A stretch of 64,000 nucleotides of DNA, from contig CAVSRD010000006.1 of NCBI GenBank assembly GCA_963730315.1, positions 62,001 to 126,000 on the forward strand, written 5' to 3'. The translations under genes and the position numbers were made by a program. A model generated the notes under the pieces. That model saw only the letters and a program-made list of their open reading frames with translations, did no database searches and was not told the origin of the DNA. This DNA comes from VRUE01 sp963730315. GTDB lineage: Bacteria; Actinomycetota; Thermoleophilia; Solirubrobacterales; 70-9. Below are positions 40,025 to 48,598 of this stretch, in pieces. Every line of letters starts with the position of its first letter. Within the stretch, counting starts at the first letter, position 1.

Positions 40025-41188
40025 ATGCCACTTCCAACGCAGGAGCAGGTGACCGAGAAGCTGCGCGCGGTGATCGACCCGGAGCTGCGCCGCTCGATCG
40101 TCGAGCTGGGGATGGTCCGCTCGATCGAGGTGAAGGACGACGGCCGGGTCGAGGTGGTCGTCTCGCTGACCACCGCCGGTTGCCCGATCCGCTCCCACTT
40201 CGAAACGGCGGTCGCCCAGCGGGTCTCCGAGCTGGACGGCGTGACAGGGGTCGCGGTCGGCTTCGACGTCCTCTCCGACGAGGAGAAAGGCAACCTGCAG
40301 CAGACGCTCGGCCGCGGCAAGCTGCCGGAGGGAGCGCTGGCCCAGGTCAAGAACGTGATCTGCGTCGCCTCCGGCAAGGGCGGCGTCGGCAAGTCGACGA
40401 TGACAGCCAACCTGGCGGCGGCGCTGAACGCCGAAGGGCACTCGGCAGGCGCCCTGGACTGCGACGTCTACGGCTACTCGATCCCGCGCATGCTCGGCGT
40501 CAACCGCAAACCGGAAGTCAACGCCGAGCGCAAGATCCTGCCGCTGGAGGCGGCCGGCGGCGTCAAGGTGATGTCGATCGGCTTCTTCGTCGAGGAGAAC
40601 TCGGCGGTCGTCTGGCGCGGCCCGATGCTCCACAAGGCGATCCAGCAGTTCCTCGAGGACGTCGCCTGGGGGGAGCTGGAGTACCTGCTGCTCGACCTGC
40701 CGCCGGGAACCGGCGACGTCTCGATGACCCTCTCCCAGCTCCTGCCGCAAGCCAAGTTCGTGCTTGTGACGACGCCGCAGCCGGCGGCGCAGAGCGTCGC
40801 CCGGCGGGCCGCGGAGATGGCCCTCAAGTTCGACCTCGAGCTGCTCGGCGTGATCGAGAACATGTCCGGCTTCACCACGCCCGACGGCGAGCGCTTCACG
40901 ATCTTCGGCGAGGGCGGCGGTCAGCTCCTGGCCGACGACCTCGACATCCCGCTGCTCGGCAAGGTGCCGCTATCCGAGCCGCTGCGCGAGCACGCCGACG
41001 GCGGCTCCCCGCTGGCCGTCGACGAGCCGGACTCGCCTGCTTCCCAGGCGATCCGCCAGGCGGCACGCGGCATCGTCGCGGCGACGCCGCAGGAGCTGCC
41101 CGTCCTGCAGAGCACCCCCCCGAGCGCCCAGCCCGCCGAGGTCGGCGGCACCCCGCTCCCGGTCATCCAGAGCGGCGCGCGGACCTAG
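40025..41188 (+). CDS. Mrp/NBP35-type Fe-S cluster carrier ATPase
   Basis: 387 residues. Residues 5-85 are a MIP18/DUF59 domain (VTEKLRAVIDPELRRSIVEL ... SLTTAGCPIRSHFE). The deviant Walker A loop GKGGVGKST is at 117-125, followed by DCDVYGYSIPRMLG and LLDLPPGTGDVSMTL. C-terminal to the ATPase core the usual C-x-x-C pair of ApbC/NBP35 is not evident in the region NMSGFTTPDGERFTIFGEGG, so cluster binding by this pair is uncertain. Such proteins load Fe-S clusters onto apo-proteins. A ferredoxin gene lies 46 bases beyond on the other strand. Confidence 0.9.
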   Translation: MPLPTQEQVTEKLRAVIDPELRRSIVELGMVRSIEVKDDGRVEVVVSLTTAGCPIRSHFETAVAQRVSELDGVTGVAVGFDVLSDEEKGNLQQTLGRGKLPEGALAQVKNVICVASGKGGVGKSTMTANLAAALNAEGHSAGALDCDVYGYSIPRMLGVNRKPEVNAERKILPLEAAGGVKVMSIGFFVEENSAVVWRGPMLHKAIQQFLEDVAWGELEYLLLDLPPGTGDVSMTLSQLLPQAKFVLVTTPQPAAQSVARRAAEMALKFDLELLGVIENMSGFTTPDGERFTIFGEGGGQLLADDLDIPLLGKVPLSEPLREHADGGSPLAVDEPDSPASQAIRQAARGIVAATPQELPVLQSTPPSAQPAEVGGTPLPVIQSGART

Positions 41189-41234
41189 CCTCGCCGCCTT
41201 CGACCGTCGGGGGCGGCTCAGGTGGTTGTCGGGG

Positions 41235-41507
41235 CTACGCGGCGCTCTTGCTCTTGTAGTAGTCGGCGTTGATCTCGGCGTATTTGGCCCACTCGGCGGG
41301 GAGCTGGTCCTCGGCGAAGCAGGCATCGACCGGGCAGGCCTCGACGCAGGCATCGCAGTCGATGCACTCGTCCGGGTCGATGTAGAGCATCTCGGTCTCG
41401 TCGTAGTCGGGCTCGTCCGGGGTCGGGTGGATGCAGTCGACGGGGCAGACCTCGACACACGAGTTGTCCTTGGTGCCTATGCACGGCTCGGCGATGACGT
41501 AGGTCAT
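41235..41507 (-). CDS. fdxA: Seven-iron (3Fe-4S/4Fe-4S) ferredoxin
   Basis: 90 residues from ATG 41507. Cluster ligands are laid out as Cys9, 17, 21 and 25 in the first motif (C-IGTKDNS-C-VEV-C-PVD-C) and Cys48, 51, 54 and 58 in the second (CIDCDACVEAC). The long first spacing (C-x7-C) is typical of actinobacterial 7Fe ferredoxins, where one cluster is 3Fe-4S. It would carry electrons in the cytoplasm to P450s or other oxidoreductases. Confidence 0.93.
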   Translation of the reverse strand: MTYVIAEPCIGTKDNSCVEVCPVDCIHPTPDEPDYDETEMLYIDPDECIDCDACVEACPVDACFAEDQLPAEWAKYAEINADYYKSKSAA

Positions 41508-41606
41508 TCGAGGCTTTCTCCTGAAGTCGTCTTTTCGGTGCCAGGCGGGGCTCCGCCCCCACCAAACGGCGAGCCGACATTTTAGGGATTCGGGGATGAT
41601 GTGACG

Positions 41607-42488
41607 ATGCTGCTGCTGACCGGGGCGACCGGAAGCGTCGGATCGCGGCTGCTGCCGCTGCTGCTCGAGCGGGGGGAGGACGTGCGCTGCCTGGTGCGCG
41701 AGGCACGGCGGCTCGGCGAGCGCCGGGTCGACGTGCAGATCGCGCTCGGCGACCTCGGCGAGATGTCGGACCCGTATCTGGTGCGCCAGGCGCTGCGCGG
41801 GGTAGACACCGTCGTCCACCTGGCGGCGACGATCCGCGACCAGCCGCCGCACCGGATCGAGGAGCTGAACGGCCTGGCCACGGTGCGGCTGCTGCGCGCC
41901 GCGGAGCGCAGCGGGGTGCGCCGCTTCGTCTTCTTCAGCGCTCTCAACGCCGCCGCCGCCCAGCGCACGCGCCTGTTCCGCGCCAAGTGGCTGGCTGAGC
42001 GGGCCGTCGCGTCCTCGCCACTAGAGACGATCGTCTTCGCTCCGTCGCTCGTCTACGACCGCAGCGACCCCTGGGTGACCCTGTTGCGCCGCTTCTCCTT
42101 CCTGCCGGTGATGCCGGTCTCGGGAAGCGGGCAGGCGCGCTTCCAGCCGATCTGGGCCGAGGACGCCGCGCGCTGCACGCTCGCCGCGCTGGAGCAAGGC
42201 GAGCGCGACCGCTACGAGCTGGCCGGACCGGAAACGCTCAGCTACGACCAGATGTCCGACCTGGTCAGCAGGGTCGCCGGGCGGCCGCGACCGCTCGTCC
42301 ACCTGCCGCTGCCGCTGGTCCGCGCCGGCTTGATCGCGCTCCGCAACGTCTTCGGCGAGGCCGTGTTCGCTACCTGGGAGGAGGCAGAGCTGATGGAGGT
42401 CTCGATGACCACCGAGCGCGGCAGCGCGGACGTGGAGGAGCTGGGAGTGGAGCCGAGAAGGATGGGGGATGTCCTGGCGGAGCCATAG
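41607..42488 (+). CDS. NDUFA9-like NAD(P)-binding SDR protein
   Basis: 293 residues from ATG 41607; a GTG at 41601 is also possible. The extended-SDR nucleotide motif MLLLTGATGSVGSRLLPLLL opens the protein, and DTVVHLAATIRDQPP and VRRFVFFSALNAAA follow. The Tyr-Lys active pair is not obvious, as in complex-I NDUFA9-like/COG0702 proteins. The C-terminal part (LSYDQMSDLVSRVAG ... TWEEAELMEVSM) matches that group. Likely a NAD(P)-binding protein without classical dehydrogenase activity. The next gene starts 20 bases before its stop. Confidence 0.82.
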   Translation: MLLLTGATGSVGSRLLPLLLERGEDVRCLVREARRLGERRVDVQIALGDLGEMSDPYLVRQALRGVDTVVHLAATIRDQPPHRIEELNGLATVRLLRAAERSGVRRFVFFSALNAAAAQRTRLFRAKWLAERAVASSPLETIVFAPSLVYDRSDPWVTLLRRFSFLPVMPVSGSGQARFQPIWAEDAARCTLAALEQGERDRYELAGPETLSYDQMSDLVSRVAGRPRPLVHLPLPLVRAGLIALRNVFGEAVFATWEEAELMEVSMTTERGSADVEELGVEPRRMGDVLAEP

Positions 42489-43566
42489 GGGCGCGGCGAT
42501 CCTGGCGATCGTCCTCGCCGTGCTCTGCGCGGGGCAGGCGTCCGCCCGAACCCTGGTTCCGCCGAAGCCGGGCGTCTTCTTCGGGGTCAGCGACCGCGGC
42601 ACGGTCGAGGACTACGAAGAATTCGCGACCCTGCTCGACAAGCACCCGGCGCTGCTGGAGACCTTCCACCCCTGGGGGAACAGCCTCAACAACGCCTTCG
42701 AACGGTGGCGCGAAACCGGGACGCGGCCGATCCTGCACATCTCGACCGCCGACGACCAGACGCTGACCGAGCTGATCACCCCCGAGCAGATCGCGCTCGG
42801 GGCGGGCGACGACTACCTGCTCCAGCTCAACGACTTCTTCGCTAAATACGGCCTGCTCGCCTACATCAGGCCGCTCGGCGAGCCCAACCGCTGCCTCAAC
42901 GTCTGGTCCGCGGTCAACTGCGACGGCAGCCAGAAAGGCGGCGAACACGCGCCCCTCTGGTACAAGCAGGCATTCCGGCGGATCGTCACGATCGTCCGCG
43001 GCGGCAACACCCTGGAAGGGATCGACGCCACCCTGGCCGAAATCGGCCTGCCGCCGGTGCAACGGGCCAAAGGGCCGCCGCCGACCGTCCTGCCGGCGGC
43101 GCCGATCGCCACCGTTTGGAGCCCGCTGCCGGGCGGCTCGCCGCGGGTCAAGGGCAACTTCCCCGGCAATTACTGGCCGGGGCGGCGCTGGGTCGACTGG
43201 GTGGGCACCGATTTCTACTCCCAGTACCCCGTCTGGAAAGACCTCAACCGCTTCTTCCACGGCAAGTTCTGGCGCGGCAAGCCGTTCGCGGTCGCCGAGT
43301 GGGCCGTCTACGGGGAAGACGAACCGCGTTTCGTCAAGCAGCTCGTCGCCTGGACCGCGAAGCGGCCGCGGGTGCGAATGTTCGTCTACTACGACGGCTT
43401 CGGCGAAGGCGCCGAAAACCCCTACAACCTCAGCCTCTACCCGCGCACCACCAACACCCTGCGGTTGAAGCTCCGCCGGCCGAACTTCATCCAGTACGCC
43501 GAATACAACACCGGCGTCTACCCGCCGCTGCCGCCGAAGCCGAAGAAGACCGAAGCGACCCCGTAG
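42469..43566 (+). CDS. Secreted GH26-like glycoside hydrolase
   Basis: 365 residues. A signal peptide covers residues 1-27 (AAILAIVLAVLCAGQASA). The rest fits a TIM-barrel of the GH26/clan GH-A type: VFFGVSDRGTVEDYEEFATL, LAYIRPLGEPNRCLNVW with the acid/base Glu candidate in P-L-G-E-P-N-R, WVDWVGTDFYSQYP, and GKPFAVAEWAVYGED with the nucleophile Glu. It should cleave a beta-linked polysaccharide outside the cell. The start overlaps the preceding gene by 20 bases. Confidence 0.78.
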   Translation: MSWRSHRGAAILAIVLAVLCAGQASARTLVPPKPGVFFGVSDRGTVEDYEEFATLLDKHPALLETFHPWGNSLNNAFERWRETGTRPILHISTADDQTLTELITPEQIALGAGDDYLLQLNDFFAKYGLLAYIRPLGEPNRCLNVWSAVNCDGSQKGGEHAPLWYKQAFRRIVTIVRGGNTLEGIDATLAEIGLPPVQRAKGPPPTVLPAAPIATVWSPLPGGSPRVKGNFPGNYWPGRRWVDWVGTDFYSQYPVWKDLNRFFHGKFWRGKPFAVAEWAVYGEDEPRFVKQLVAWTAKRPRVRMFVYYDGFGEGAENPYNLSLYPRTTNTLRLKLRRPNFIQYAEYNTGVYPPLPPKPKKTEATP

Positions 43567-43569
43567 ACA

Positions 43570-43595
43570 GAGGGGCCCGGTCGCCCGGGCCCCTC
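43570..43595. terminator. Strong hairpin between converging genes
   Basis: GAGGGGCCCGG-TCGC-CCGGGCCCCTC is a perfect 11-bp stem with a 4-base loop, just past the GH26-like stop and 27 bases from the groEL stop. On the plus strand it is followed by GAAAAAA rather than T residues, so it is not a canonical intrinsic terminator for either strand; it may still end or protect both transcripts. Confidence 0.5.
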
Positions 43596-43622
43596 GAAAA
43601 AACACTCGCCTGTTGCGGCGAA

Positions 43623-45266
43623 TTACATCATGCCGCCCATGTCGGGCATGCCGCCTCCGCCGGGCATGCCGGCGCCGGCGCCCTCCTTCTCGGGCGGCTC
43701 GGCGACGACCGCCTCGGTGACGAGGATGTTCTTGGCGATCGAAGCGGCGTTCTGGAGCGCCGACCGGGTCACCATGGTCGGGTCGATCACACCGGCCTTG
43801 ATCAGGTCGCCGTACTCGCCGGTGGTGGCGTTGAGTCCTTCGCCGGCTTTCAGGTCGCGGACATCGTTGACGACGACCGAGCCCTCGAGGCCGGAGTTCT
43901 CGGCGATCTGGCGGGTCGGCTCCTCCAGCGCCCGGTGGACGATGCGGGCGCCGGTCGCCTCGTCGGGGTCGTCGAGCTTGTCGGGGTCGAGGTCATCCTG
44001 CGCGTTGAGCAGCGCCACGCCGCCACCCGGCACGACTCCCTCCTCGAGCGCCGCCCGGGTCGCCTGCAGGGCGTCCTCGACGCGGTGCTTCTTCTCCTTC
44101 ATCTCGGTCTCGGTGGCGGCGCCGACCTTGACCACGGCGACGCCGCCGGCCAGCTTGGCGAGCCGCTCCTGGAGCTTCTCGCGATCGAAGTCGGAGTCGG
44201 TGTTCTCGATCTCCTGTTTGATCTGGTTGATCCGCCCCTTGATGTCCTCGGCGTCGCCGGCGCCGTCGATGATCGTCGTCGTGTCCTTGGAGACGACGAC
44301 CCGGCGCGCCTTTCCGAGCTGGGAGAGCTGGGTGTTCTCCAGTTTGAGGCCCATCTCCTCGGTGATCACCTCGCCGCCGGTGAGGATGCCGATGTCCTCC
44401 AGCATCCGCTTGCGGCGGTCGCCGAAGCCCGGCGCTTTCACCGAGACCCCGGTGAAAGTGCCGCGCAGCTTGTTGACCACCAGGGTCGCGAGGCACTCGC
44501 CCTCGACGTCCTCGGCGACGATCAGCAGCGGCTTGCCGCCCTGCATGACCTGCTCGAGCACCGGCAGGATGTCCCGCACGTTGCCGATTTTCTGATTGGC
44601 GATCAGCACGTAGGGATCCTCCAGCACTGCCTCCATGCGGTCCTGGTCGGTGACCATGTACGGGGAGATGTAGCCCTTGTCGAACTGCATCCCCTCGGTG
44701 AACTCCAGCTCCATGCCGAAGGTCTGGCCCTCCTCGACGTTGACGACGCCGTCTTTGCCGACCTTCTCGATCGAGTCGGCGATCACGTTGCCGATCTCGT
44801 CGTCGGCGGCCGAGATCGCCGCGACGCGGGCGATCTGCTCCTTGCCGGCGACCTCTTTGGACTGCTTGTCGCGCAGGTTCTCGACCACGCCTTCGACCGC
44901 CTTCTCGATGCCGCGGCGGAGGGCGAGCGGGTTGGCGCCGGCGGCGACGTTCTTGAGGCCCTGGCGGACGATTGCCTGGGCGAGCAGGGTCGCGGTCGTG
45001 GTGCCGTCGCCCGCCACGTCGTTGGTCGCCGTGGCGACCTCGCGGACCAGCTGGGCGCCCTGGTTCTCGAAGACGTCCTCGACCTCGATCTCGCGGGCGA
45101 TCGTGACGCCGTCGTTGGTGATCGTCGGCGCGCCGAACTTCTTGTCGAGCACGACGTAGCGGCCCTTCGGCCCGAGCGTCACCTTGACCGCGTCGGCGAC
45201 GGCGTCGACGCCGTCCTGCAGCGCTCCCCGCGCCTCCTCCTTGTACTTCAGCTCCTTGTGAGCCAT
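43623..45266 (-). CDS. groEL: Chaperonin GroEL (Cpn60)
   Basis: 547 residues, full length. Recognisable blocks: KVTLGPKGRYVVLDKKFGAP near the N terminus, VAGDGTTTATLLAQAI (ATP site with the catalytic-loop GDGTT), the apical domain with KISNxx-equivalent NQKIGNVRDILPVLEQVMQG, AAxxEGVVPGGGVAL as EEGVVPGGGVALLNA, and the C-terminal Gly/Met tail GGMPDMGGMM. It forms the tetradecameric folding cage with GroES. Encoded 45 bases behind groES in the same CIRCE-controlled operon. Confidence 0.97.
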   Translation of the reverse strand: MAHKELKYKEEARGALQDGVDAVADAVKVTLGPKGRYVVLDKKFGAPTITNDGVTIAREIEVEDVFENQGAQLVREVATATNDVAGDGTTTATLLAQAIVRQGLKNVAAGANPLALRRGIEKAVEGVVENLRDKQSKEVAGKEQIARVAAISAADDEIGNVIADSIEKVGKDGVVNVEEGQTFGMELEFTEGMQFDKGYISPYMVTDQDRMEAVLEDPYVLIANQKIGNVRDILPVLEQVMQGGKPLLIVAEDVEGECLATLVVNKLRGTFTGVSVKAPGFGDRRKRMLEDIGILTGGEVITEEMGLKLENTQLSQLGKARRVVVSKDTTTIIDGAGDAEDIKGRINQIKQEIENTDSDFDREKLQERLAKLAGGVAVVKVGAATETEMKEKKHRVEDALQATRAALEEGVVPGGGVALLNAQDDLDPDKLDDPDEATGARIVHRALEEPTRQIAENSGLEGSVVVNDVRDLKAGEGLNATTGEYGDLIKAGVIDPTMVTRSALQNAASIAKNILVTEAVVAEPPEKEGAGAGMPGGGGMPDMGGMM

Positions 45267-45311
45267 TCGATTCCTTCCTCCTTGGTCTCTCTAAGTCCTG
45301 TTGGGCGGGGG

Positions 45312-45599
45312 TCAGCCGAGCTTGGCGAGGACGTCTTTCTCTTGCATGACGAGAAGTTCGTCGCCCTCGACGTTGACCTCGGTGCCGCCGTATTTGGAGT
45401 AGAGGACCTCGTCGCCCTCGCTCACGTCCAGTGGCTGGCGGGTGCCGTCCTCTTTGATCGCGCCGTCGCCGACGGCGACGACCTTGCCCTTCTGCGGCTT
45501 CTCTTTGGCCGTGTCGGGGAGGACGATGCCGCTCGCGGTCGTCTCCTCTTCCTCGATCGGCTTGACGATCAGCCGGTCCCCGAGGGGCTTCAGCTTCAT
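45312..45599 (-). CDS. groES: Co-chaperonin GroES (Cpn10)
   Basis: 95 residues: LKPLGDRLIVKPIEEEETTA at the N terminus, the mobile loop TASGIVLPDTAKEKPQKGKV that contacts GroEL, and a VLYSKYGGTEVNVEGDELLV C-terminal half. A CGGAGGT ribosome-binding site precedes the ATG. It caps the GroEL cavity. First gene of the operon under the CIRCE element. Confidence 0.97.
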   Translation of the reverse strand: MKLKPLGDRLIVKPIEEEETTASGIVLPDTAKEKPQKGKVVAVGDGAIKEDGTRQPLDVSEGDEVLYSKYGGTEVNVEGDELLVMQEKDVLAKLG

Positions 45600-45683
45600 C
45601 CGTGGACCTCCGTTGTCGGTGGATTACTGGTCAGAGTCTGGGATTCCCGCCACAGCGGCCGCCTCGCGGCCCTGCCGGGGCCC

Positions 45684-45710
45684 TTGGCACTCTGAAAGAG
45701 AGAGTGCCAA
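45684..45710 (-). promoter_or_regulatory. CIRCE element (HrcA operator) for groES-groEL
   Basis: TTGGCACTC-N9-GAGTGCCAA is a perfect 9-bp inverted repeat with a 9-base spacer, about 85 bases upstream of the groES ATG. The consensus is TTAGCACTC-N9-GAGTGCTAA; the only deviation is a symmetric A-to-G/T-to-C change. It should place the operon under HrcA heat-shock repression. Confidence 0.92.
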
Positions 45711-45743
45711 CGGCAGGAAAGATAGCGGACGGGGCAAAGCGGC

Positions 45744-46217
45744 TCAGTGGCTGGTGAGCAGCCTGCAGCCGAGCAGGCTCGCGATTCCCTCCCCGCCGCG
45801 TGCCATCACCCAGTCGTGGTTCCACTCGAAGACCGGCCGGGTGACCGGTGCGAGCAGGTTCATCCACCGCTTGGTGGTCGCCACGTTCCACTCGTAGAGG
45901 ACCGCGGTGAAGCAGTCCTCCTCGTAGAGGCGCCAGCGGCCGACGCCGGTCAGCTCCCCGACGGCGTCGCCCTCCAACAGCCAGGGCCGCTCGACCCGGG
46001 TCGTCGTCACCTCAAAGCGGACCCGGTAGGGCAGCAGGCTGCGCCAGACCATGCGAGACACCGCCCCGACCCGGCCGTCGTCGCCAGGGTGCACTTCGTC
46101 GGCCGCCTCCACCCCGCGCCACCACTCCGGCCAGCGCTCCTGCGTATAGATCGCCTCCCAGACGGGCTCGCGCGGCGAGTCGAGCAACCAGGTCGTGAGG
46201 AAGGAGTAGTGGGCCAC
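45744..46217 (-). CDS. SRPBCC-family (polyketide cyclase-like) protein
   Basis: 157 residues from GTG 46217. Helix-grip fold segments: YSFLTTWLLDSPREPVWEAI with the typical DxPxExVWxA, WPEWWRGVEAADEVHPGDDG, and a final long helix around WNHDWVMARGGEGIASLL. It likely binds or shuttles a hydrophobic ligand; nothing identifies which. The stop falls 34 bases before the CIRCE element and the gene is transcribed toward it, so read-through into groES is possible. Confidence 0.8.
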   Translation of the reverse strand: MAHYSFLTTWLLDSPREPVWEAIYTQERWPEWWRGVEAADEVHPGDDGRVGAVSRMVWRSLLPYRVRFEVTTTRVERPWLLEGDAVGELTGVGRWRLYEEDCFTAVLYEWNVATTKRWMNLLAPVTRPVFEWNHDWVMARGGEGIASLLGCRLLTSH

Positions 46218-46244
46218 CGGTGGGGCCGCGCGGGAGGCGGGCGA

Positions 46245-46649
46245 TCAGTTGTGGCGCGGCGTCTCCCCGTTGCCGAAGTGGGCCCCGGGCGGCTCGACGA
46301 TCTGCGAGAAGCGGATCACCGTGACGATGTCGTCCCGACCGACCGTACGGCCGTAGATCTGTTCGAGGAACTTGACCTCGTCCTCGAGCCGGCGGAACTC
46401 CGGGTTGTCGTGCTCGATGTCGCGCGGCGAGAGGTCGTCGACCTTCTTCACCTCGACGTCGTCGATCACCGCCGCGAAGATTTTCTCGCGCGGGCTGTGG
46501 CGGAAGCCGACGGTGATCCAGACGACCTGGCCGCGCTCGTACTTGGTGGTCTTGTCGCCGAGGCGGATCGTCGCGGTCTTGCGGCCACGCTTCAGCTGGT
46601 CGACGAACACCGTTGAGTAGAAGTTGAGTACGTAGATGCCACCGCGCAT
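46245..46649 (-). CDS. ASCH-domain protein
   Basis: 134 residues. The compact beta-barrel of the ASCH/PUA-like fold appears in VLNFYSTVFVDQLKRGRKTA ... TIRLGDKTTKYERGQVVWIT, with the conserved G-x-K-x-x-T-x-R/L pattern. This is followed by VTVGFRHSPREKIFAAVIDD-type strands and a helical tail. ASCH proteins bind RNA or act in nucleoside processing. It lies 27 bases upstream of the SRPBCC gene on the same strand, probably one transcript. Confidence 0.82.
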   Translation of the reverse strand: MRGGIYVLNFYSTVFVDQLKRGRKTATIRLGDKTTKYERGQVVWITVGFRHSPREKIFAAVIDDVEVKKVDDLSPRDIEHDNPEFRRLEDEVKFLEQIYGRTVGRDDIVTVIRFSQIVEPPGAHFGNGETPRHN

Positions 46650-46732
46650 CGCGGCGCCAGCGTATCTGACAGCTGGACGTTTGTTTGCACGGGGGTGCAG
46701 GGGGCTGCGAAACCGGTCGATGAAGAGGGGCG

Positions 46733-48592
46733 ATGAGACTCGCCGTGCCCCTGGCCAGCCGATTTCTCGCCGCGCTCGCCTGCGCCGCCGGCCTGCTGTC
46801 GATCGCCGCGGCCGGCCAGGCCGCGGCGGCGAGCTGCGCCGGCAAGCACGCGACGATCGTCGGCACTTCCGGCAACGACGTGATCGTCGGCAAGAAGGCG
46901 AGCGACGTGATCTACGGCGGCGGCGGAAACGACAAGATCTACGGCGGGCCGAACGGCAACGACACGATCTGTGGCGGGCCGGGCAATGACACGATCCACG
47001 GCGGGCGCGGCAACGATTCCCTCTACGGCGAAGGCGGCAATGACCGGCTGCTCGGCGAAACCGGCGGCGACACGCTCAGCGGCGGCGAAGGCGAAGACCG
47101 GCTGTTCGGCGCCAAAGGCCCCGACACGGAGCTGGGCGGCAGCGGCGGCGACGAGCTGTACGGCGGCCGCGGGCCCGACACGCTGAAGGCCGGGGGCGGG
47201 GACGACGTCCTCTACGCGGGCAAGGCCAGCGAGCGGGTCGTCGACGGCGAAGCGGGCAACGACCAGATCTACGGCGGGCGGGGCAACGACACGCTCAGCG
47301 GCGGGCCGGGCAACGACACGATCGACGGCGGGCTCGGCGACGACACGCTGAACGGCGACGGGGGCAGCGACCGGCTCTACGGCGACCACGGCCGCGACGC
47401 GCTCTTCGGCGGCGCCGGCGACGAGGACGTGCTGCGGGGCGACATCGGCTTCGACCGGCTCGACGGCGGCCCCGGCGTCCGCGACATCGCCTCCTTCGCG
47501 ACCGCCTCCGAAGCGGTGGCCGTCGACCTCGCCACCGGCTACGCGCACGGAGACGGGCGCGACACGGTCGGGCCCGGGATCGAGGACCTCGTCGGCTCTG
47601 CTTACAACGACTCCCTGGTCGGCGACGCCGGCCCGAACCGGATCGACGGCGGCGCCGGCTACGACAGCCTCCAGGGGGGCGGCGGCGGCGACCAGCTGCT
47701 CGGCGGCCCCGAGGGGGCGAGCTGCGGCCCTGCCTCGCTGACCGAGTCCTGCGAACCGCCCAAGGCGGGCGGCGCCGGCCCCGCCGTATCGCGGGTGCAT
47801 AGCATCGACGGAAACGGCTCGCTGAGCGTCCGCGGAACGCCGGCCAACGACTCGATCGCGATCTCCCTCCAGAGCGGCGCCTACGTCGTCTCCGACGCCG
47901 GCAACCCCTTCCCGGCGAACAACGTCGAGGGCTGCACCCCGAGCGGCGGCGCCGCCCTCTGCCCGGCAGACGTGCAGACGATCCTGATCGACGCCGGCGC
48001 CGGCGACGACCAGGTGACCGTGGACGCGAGCGTCCCGGCGAACGTCGACGTGCGGATCGAAGGAGGGCCCGGCGCCGACCGCCTGCACGGCGGGCGGGGC
48101 AACGACGTGATCGAGGCCGGAGACGACGCCGACCCGGACGTGCTCGAAGGGGGGCCCGGCGACGACGCCCTGGTCGGCGCCCGCACCGACCTGCGCGTCC
48201 CAGTGCACAGCGGCAAGAGCACCCTGATGGGCGGGCCCGGCTCCGACGTCCTGGTCGGGGGCGACCCCTGCGACGGCGACGTCTTCGACGGCGGCCCGGG
48301 CAACGACGACGCCAACTTCTTCCGCTTCACCCCCGGCGTCAAGGCCCAGATCGGCGGCCCGGTCACCCGCGCGGGCAGCCCCTGCACCCCCGGCCGCATC
48401 ATGCCCTCGGTCGAGGACCTGGAGGGCTCGCCCGGCCCGGACGTGCTGATCGGCAACGGGCACGCCAACTCGCTGCTCGGAAAGGGCGGCAACGACGTCC
48501 TCAAAGCGCGCGGAAGCGGCAACCACCTGGTCGGCGGTCCCGGCGTGGACCGCCTGGTCGGCAATGGCCGCCGCAACGCGATGCACCAGTAG
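46733..48592 (+). CDS. Secreted RTX-type calcium-binding repeat protein
   Basis: 619 residues. A signal peptide covers residues 1-33 (FLAALACAAGLLSIAAAGQA). Almost at once a run of nonapeptide repeats begins (GGxGxDxhx: GGGGNDKIYGGPNGNDTICG, GGRGNDSLYGEGGNDRLLGE and so on) to about residue 330. A non-repetitive beta-rich insert at about 345-430 (SLSVRGTPANDSIAISLQSG) interrupts it, and a second repeat run reaches the C terminus. Each repeat should bind Ca2+ and fold as a parallel beta-roll outside the cell. No enzymatic domain or type I secretion genes are visible. Confidence 0.87.
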   Translation: MRLAVPLASRFLAALACAAGLLSIAAAGQAAAASCAGKHATIVGTSGNDVIVGKKASDVIYGGGGNDKIYGGPNGNDTICGGPGNDTIHGGRGNDSLYGEGGNDRLLGETGGDTLSGGEGEDRLFGAKGPDTELGGSGGDELYGGRGPDTLKAGGGDDVLYAGKASERVVDGEAGNDQIYGGRGNDTLSGGPGNDTIDGGLGDDTLNGDGGSDRLYGDHGRDALFGGAGDEDVLRGDIGFDRLDGGPGVRDIASFATASEAVAVDLATGYAHGDGRDTVGPGIEDLVGSAYNDSLVGDAGPNRIDGGAGYDSLQGGGGGDQLLGGPEGASCGPASLTESCEPPKAGGAGPAVSRVHSIDGNGSLSVRGTPANDSIAISLQSGAYVVSDAGNPFPANNVEGCTPSGGAALCPADVQTILIDAGAGDDQVTVDASVPANVDVRIEGGPGADRLHGGRGNDVIEAGDDADPDVLEGGPGDDALVGARTDLRVPVHSGKSTLMGGPGSDVLVGGDPCDGDVFDGGPGNDDANFFRFTPGVKAQIGGPVTRAGSPCTPGRIMPSVEDLEGSPGPDVLIGNGHANSLLGKGGNDVLKARGSGNHLVGGPGVDRLVGNGRRNAMHQ

Positions 48593-48598
48593 CCGCGC

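Noticed and set aside
43116..45695. 859-codon open frame on the plus strand
   Set aside because: Antisense to groEL and groES, which have unmistakable motifs. The opposite reading has no recognisable domain.
46830..48580. Tandem repeat DNA as a CRISPR or mobile repeat
   Set aside because: The periodicity is codon-level, in frame and degenerate, and encodes Gly-Asp calcium-binding nonapeptides. There are no constant repeats with unique spacers.
46592..48586. 664-codon minus-strand frame with valine/alanine-rich repeats
   Set aside because: It is the reverse of the RTX repeat array; its apparent repeats follow from the Gly-Asp repeats on the plus strand.
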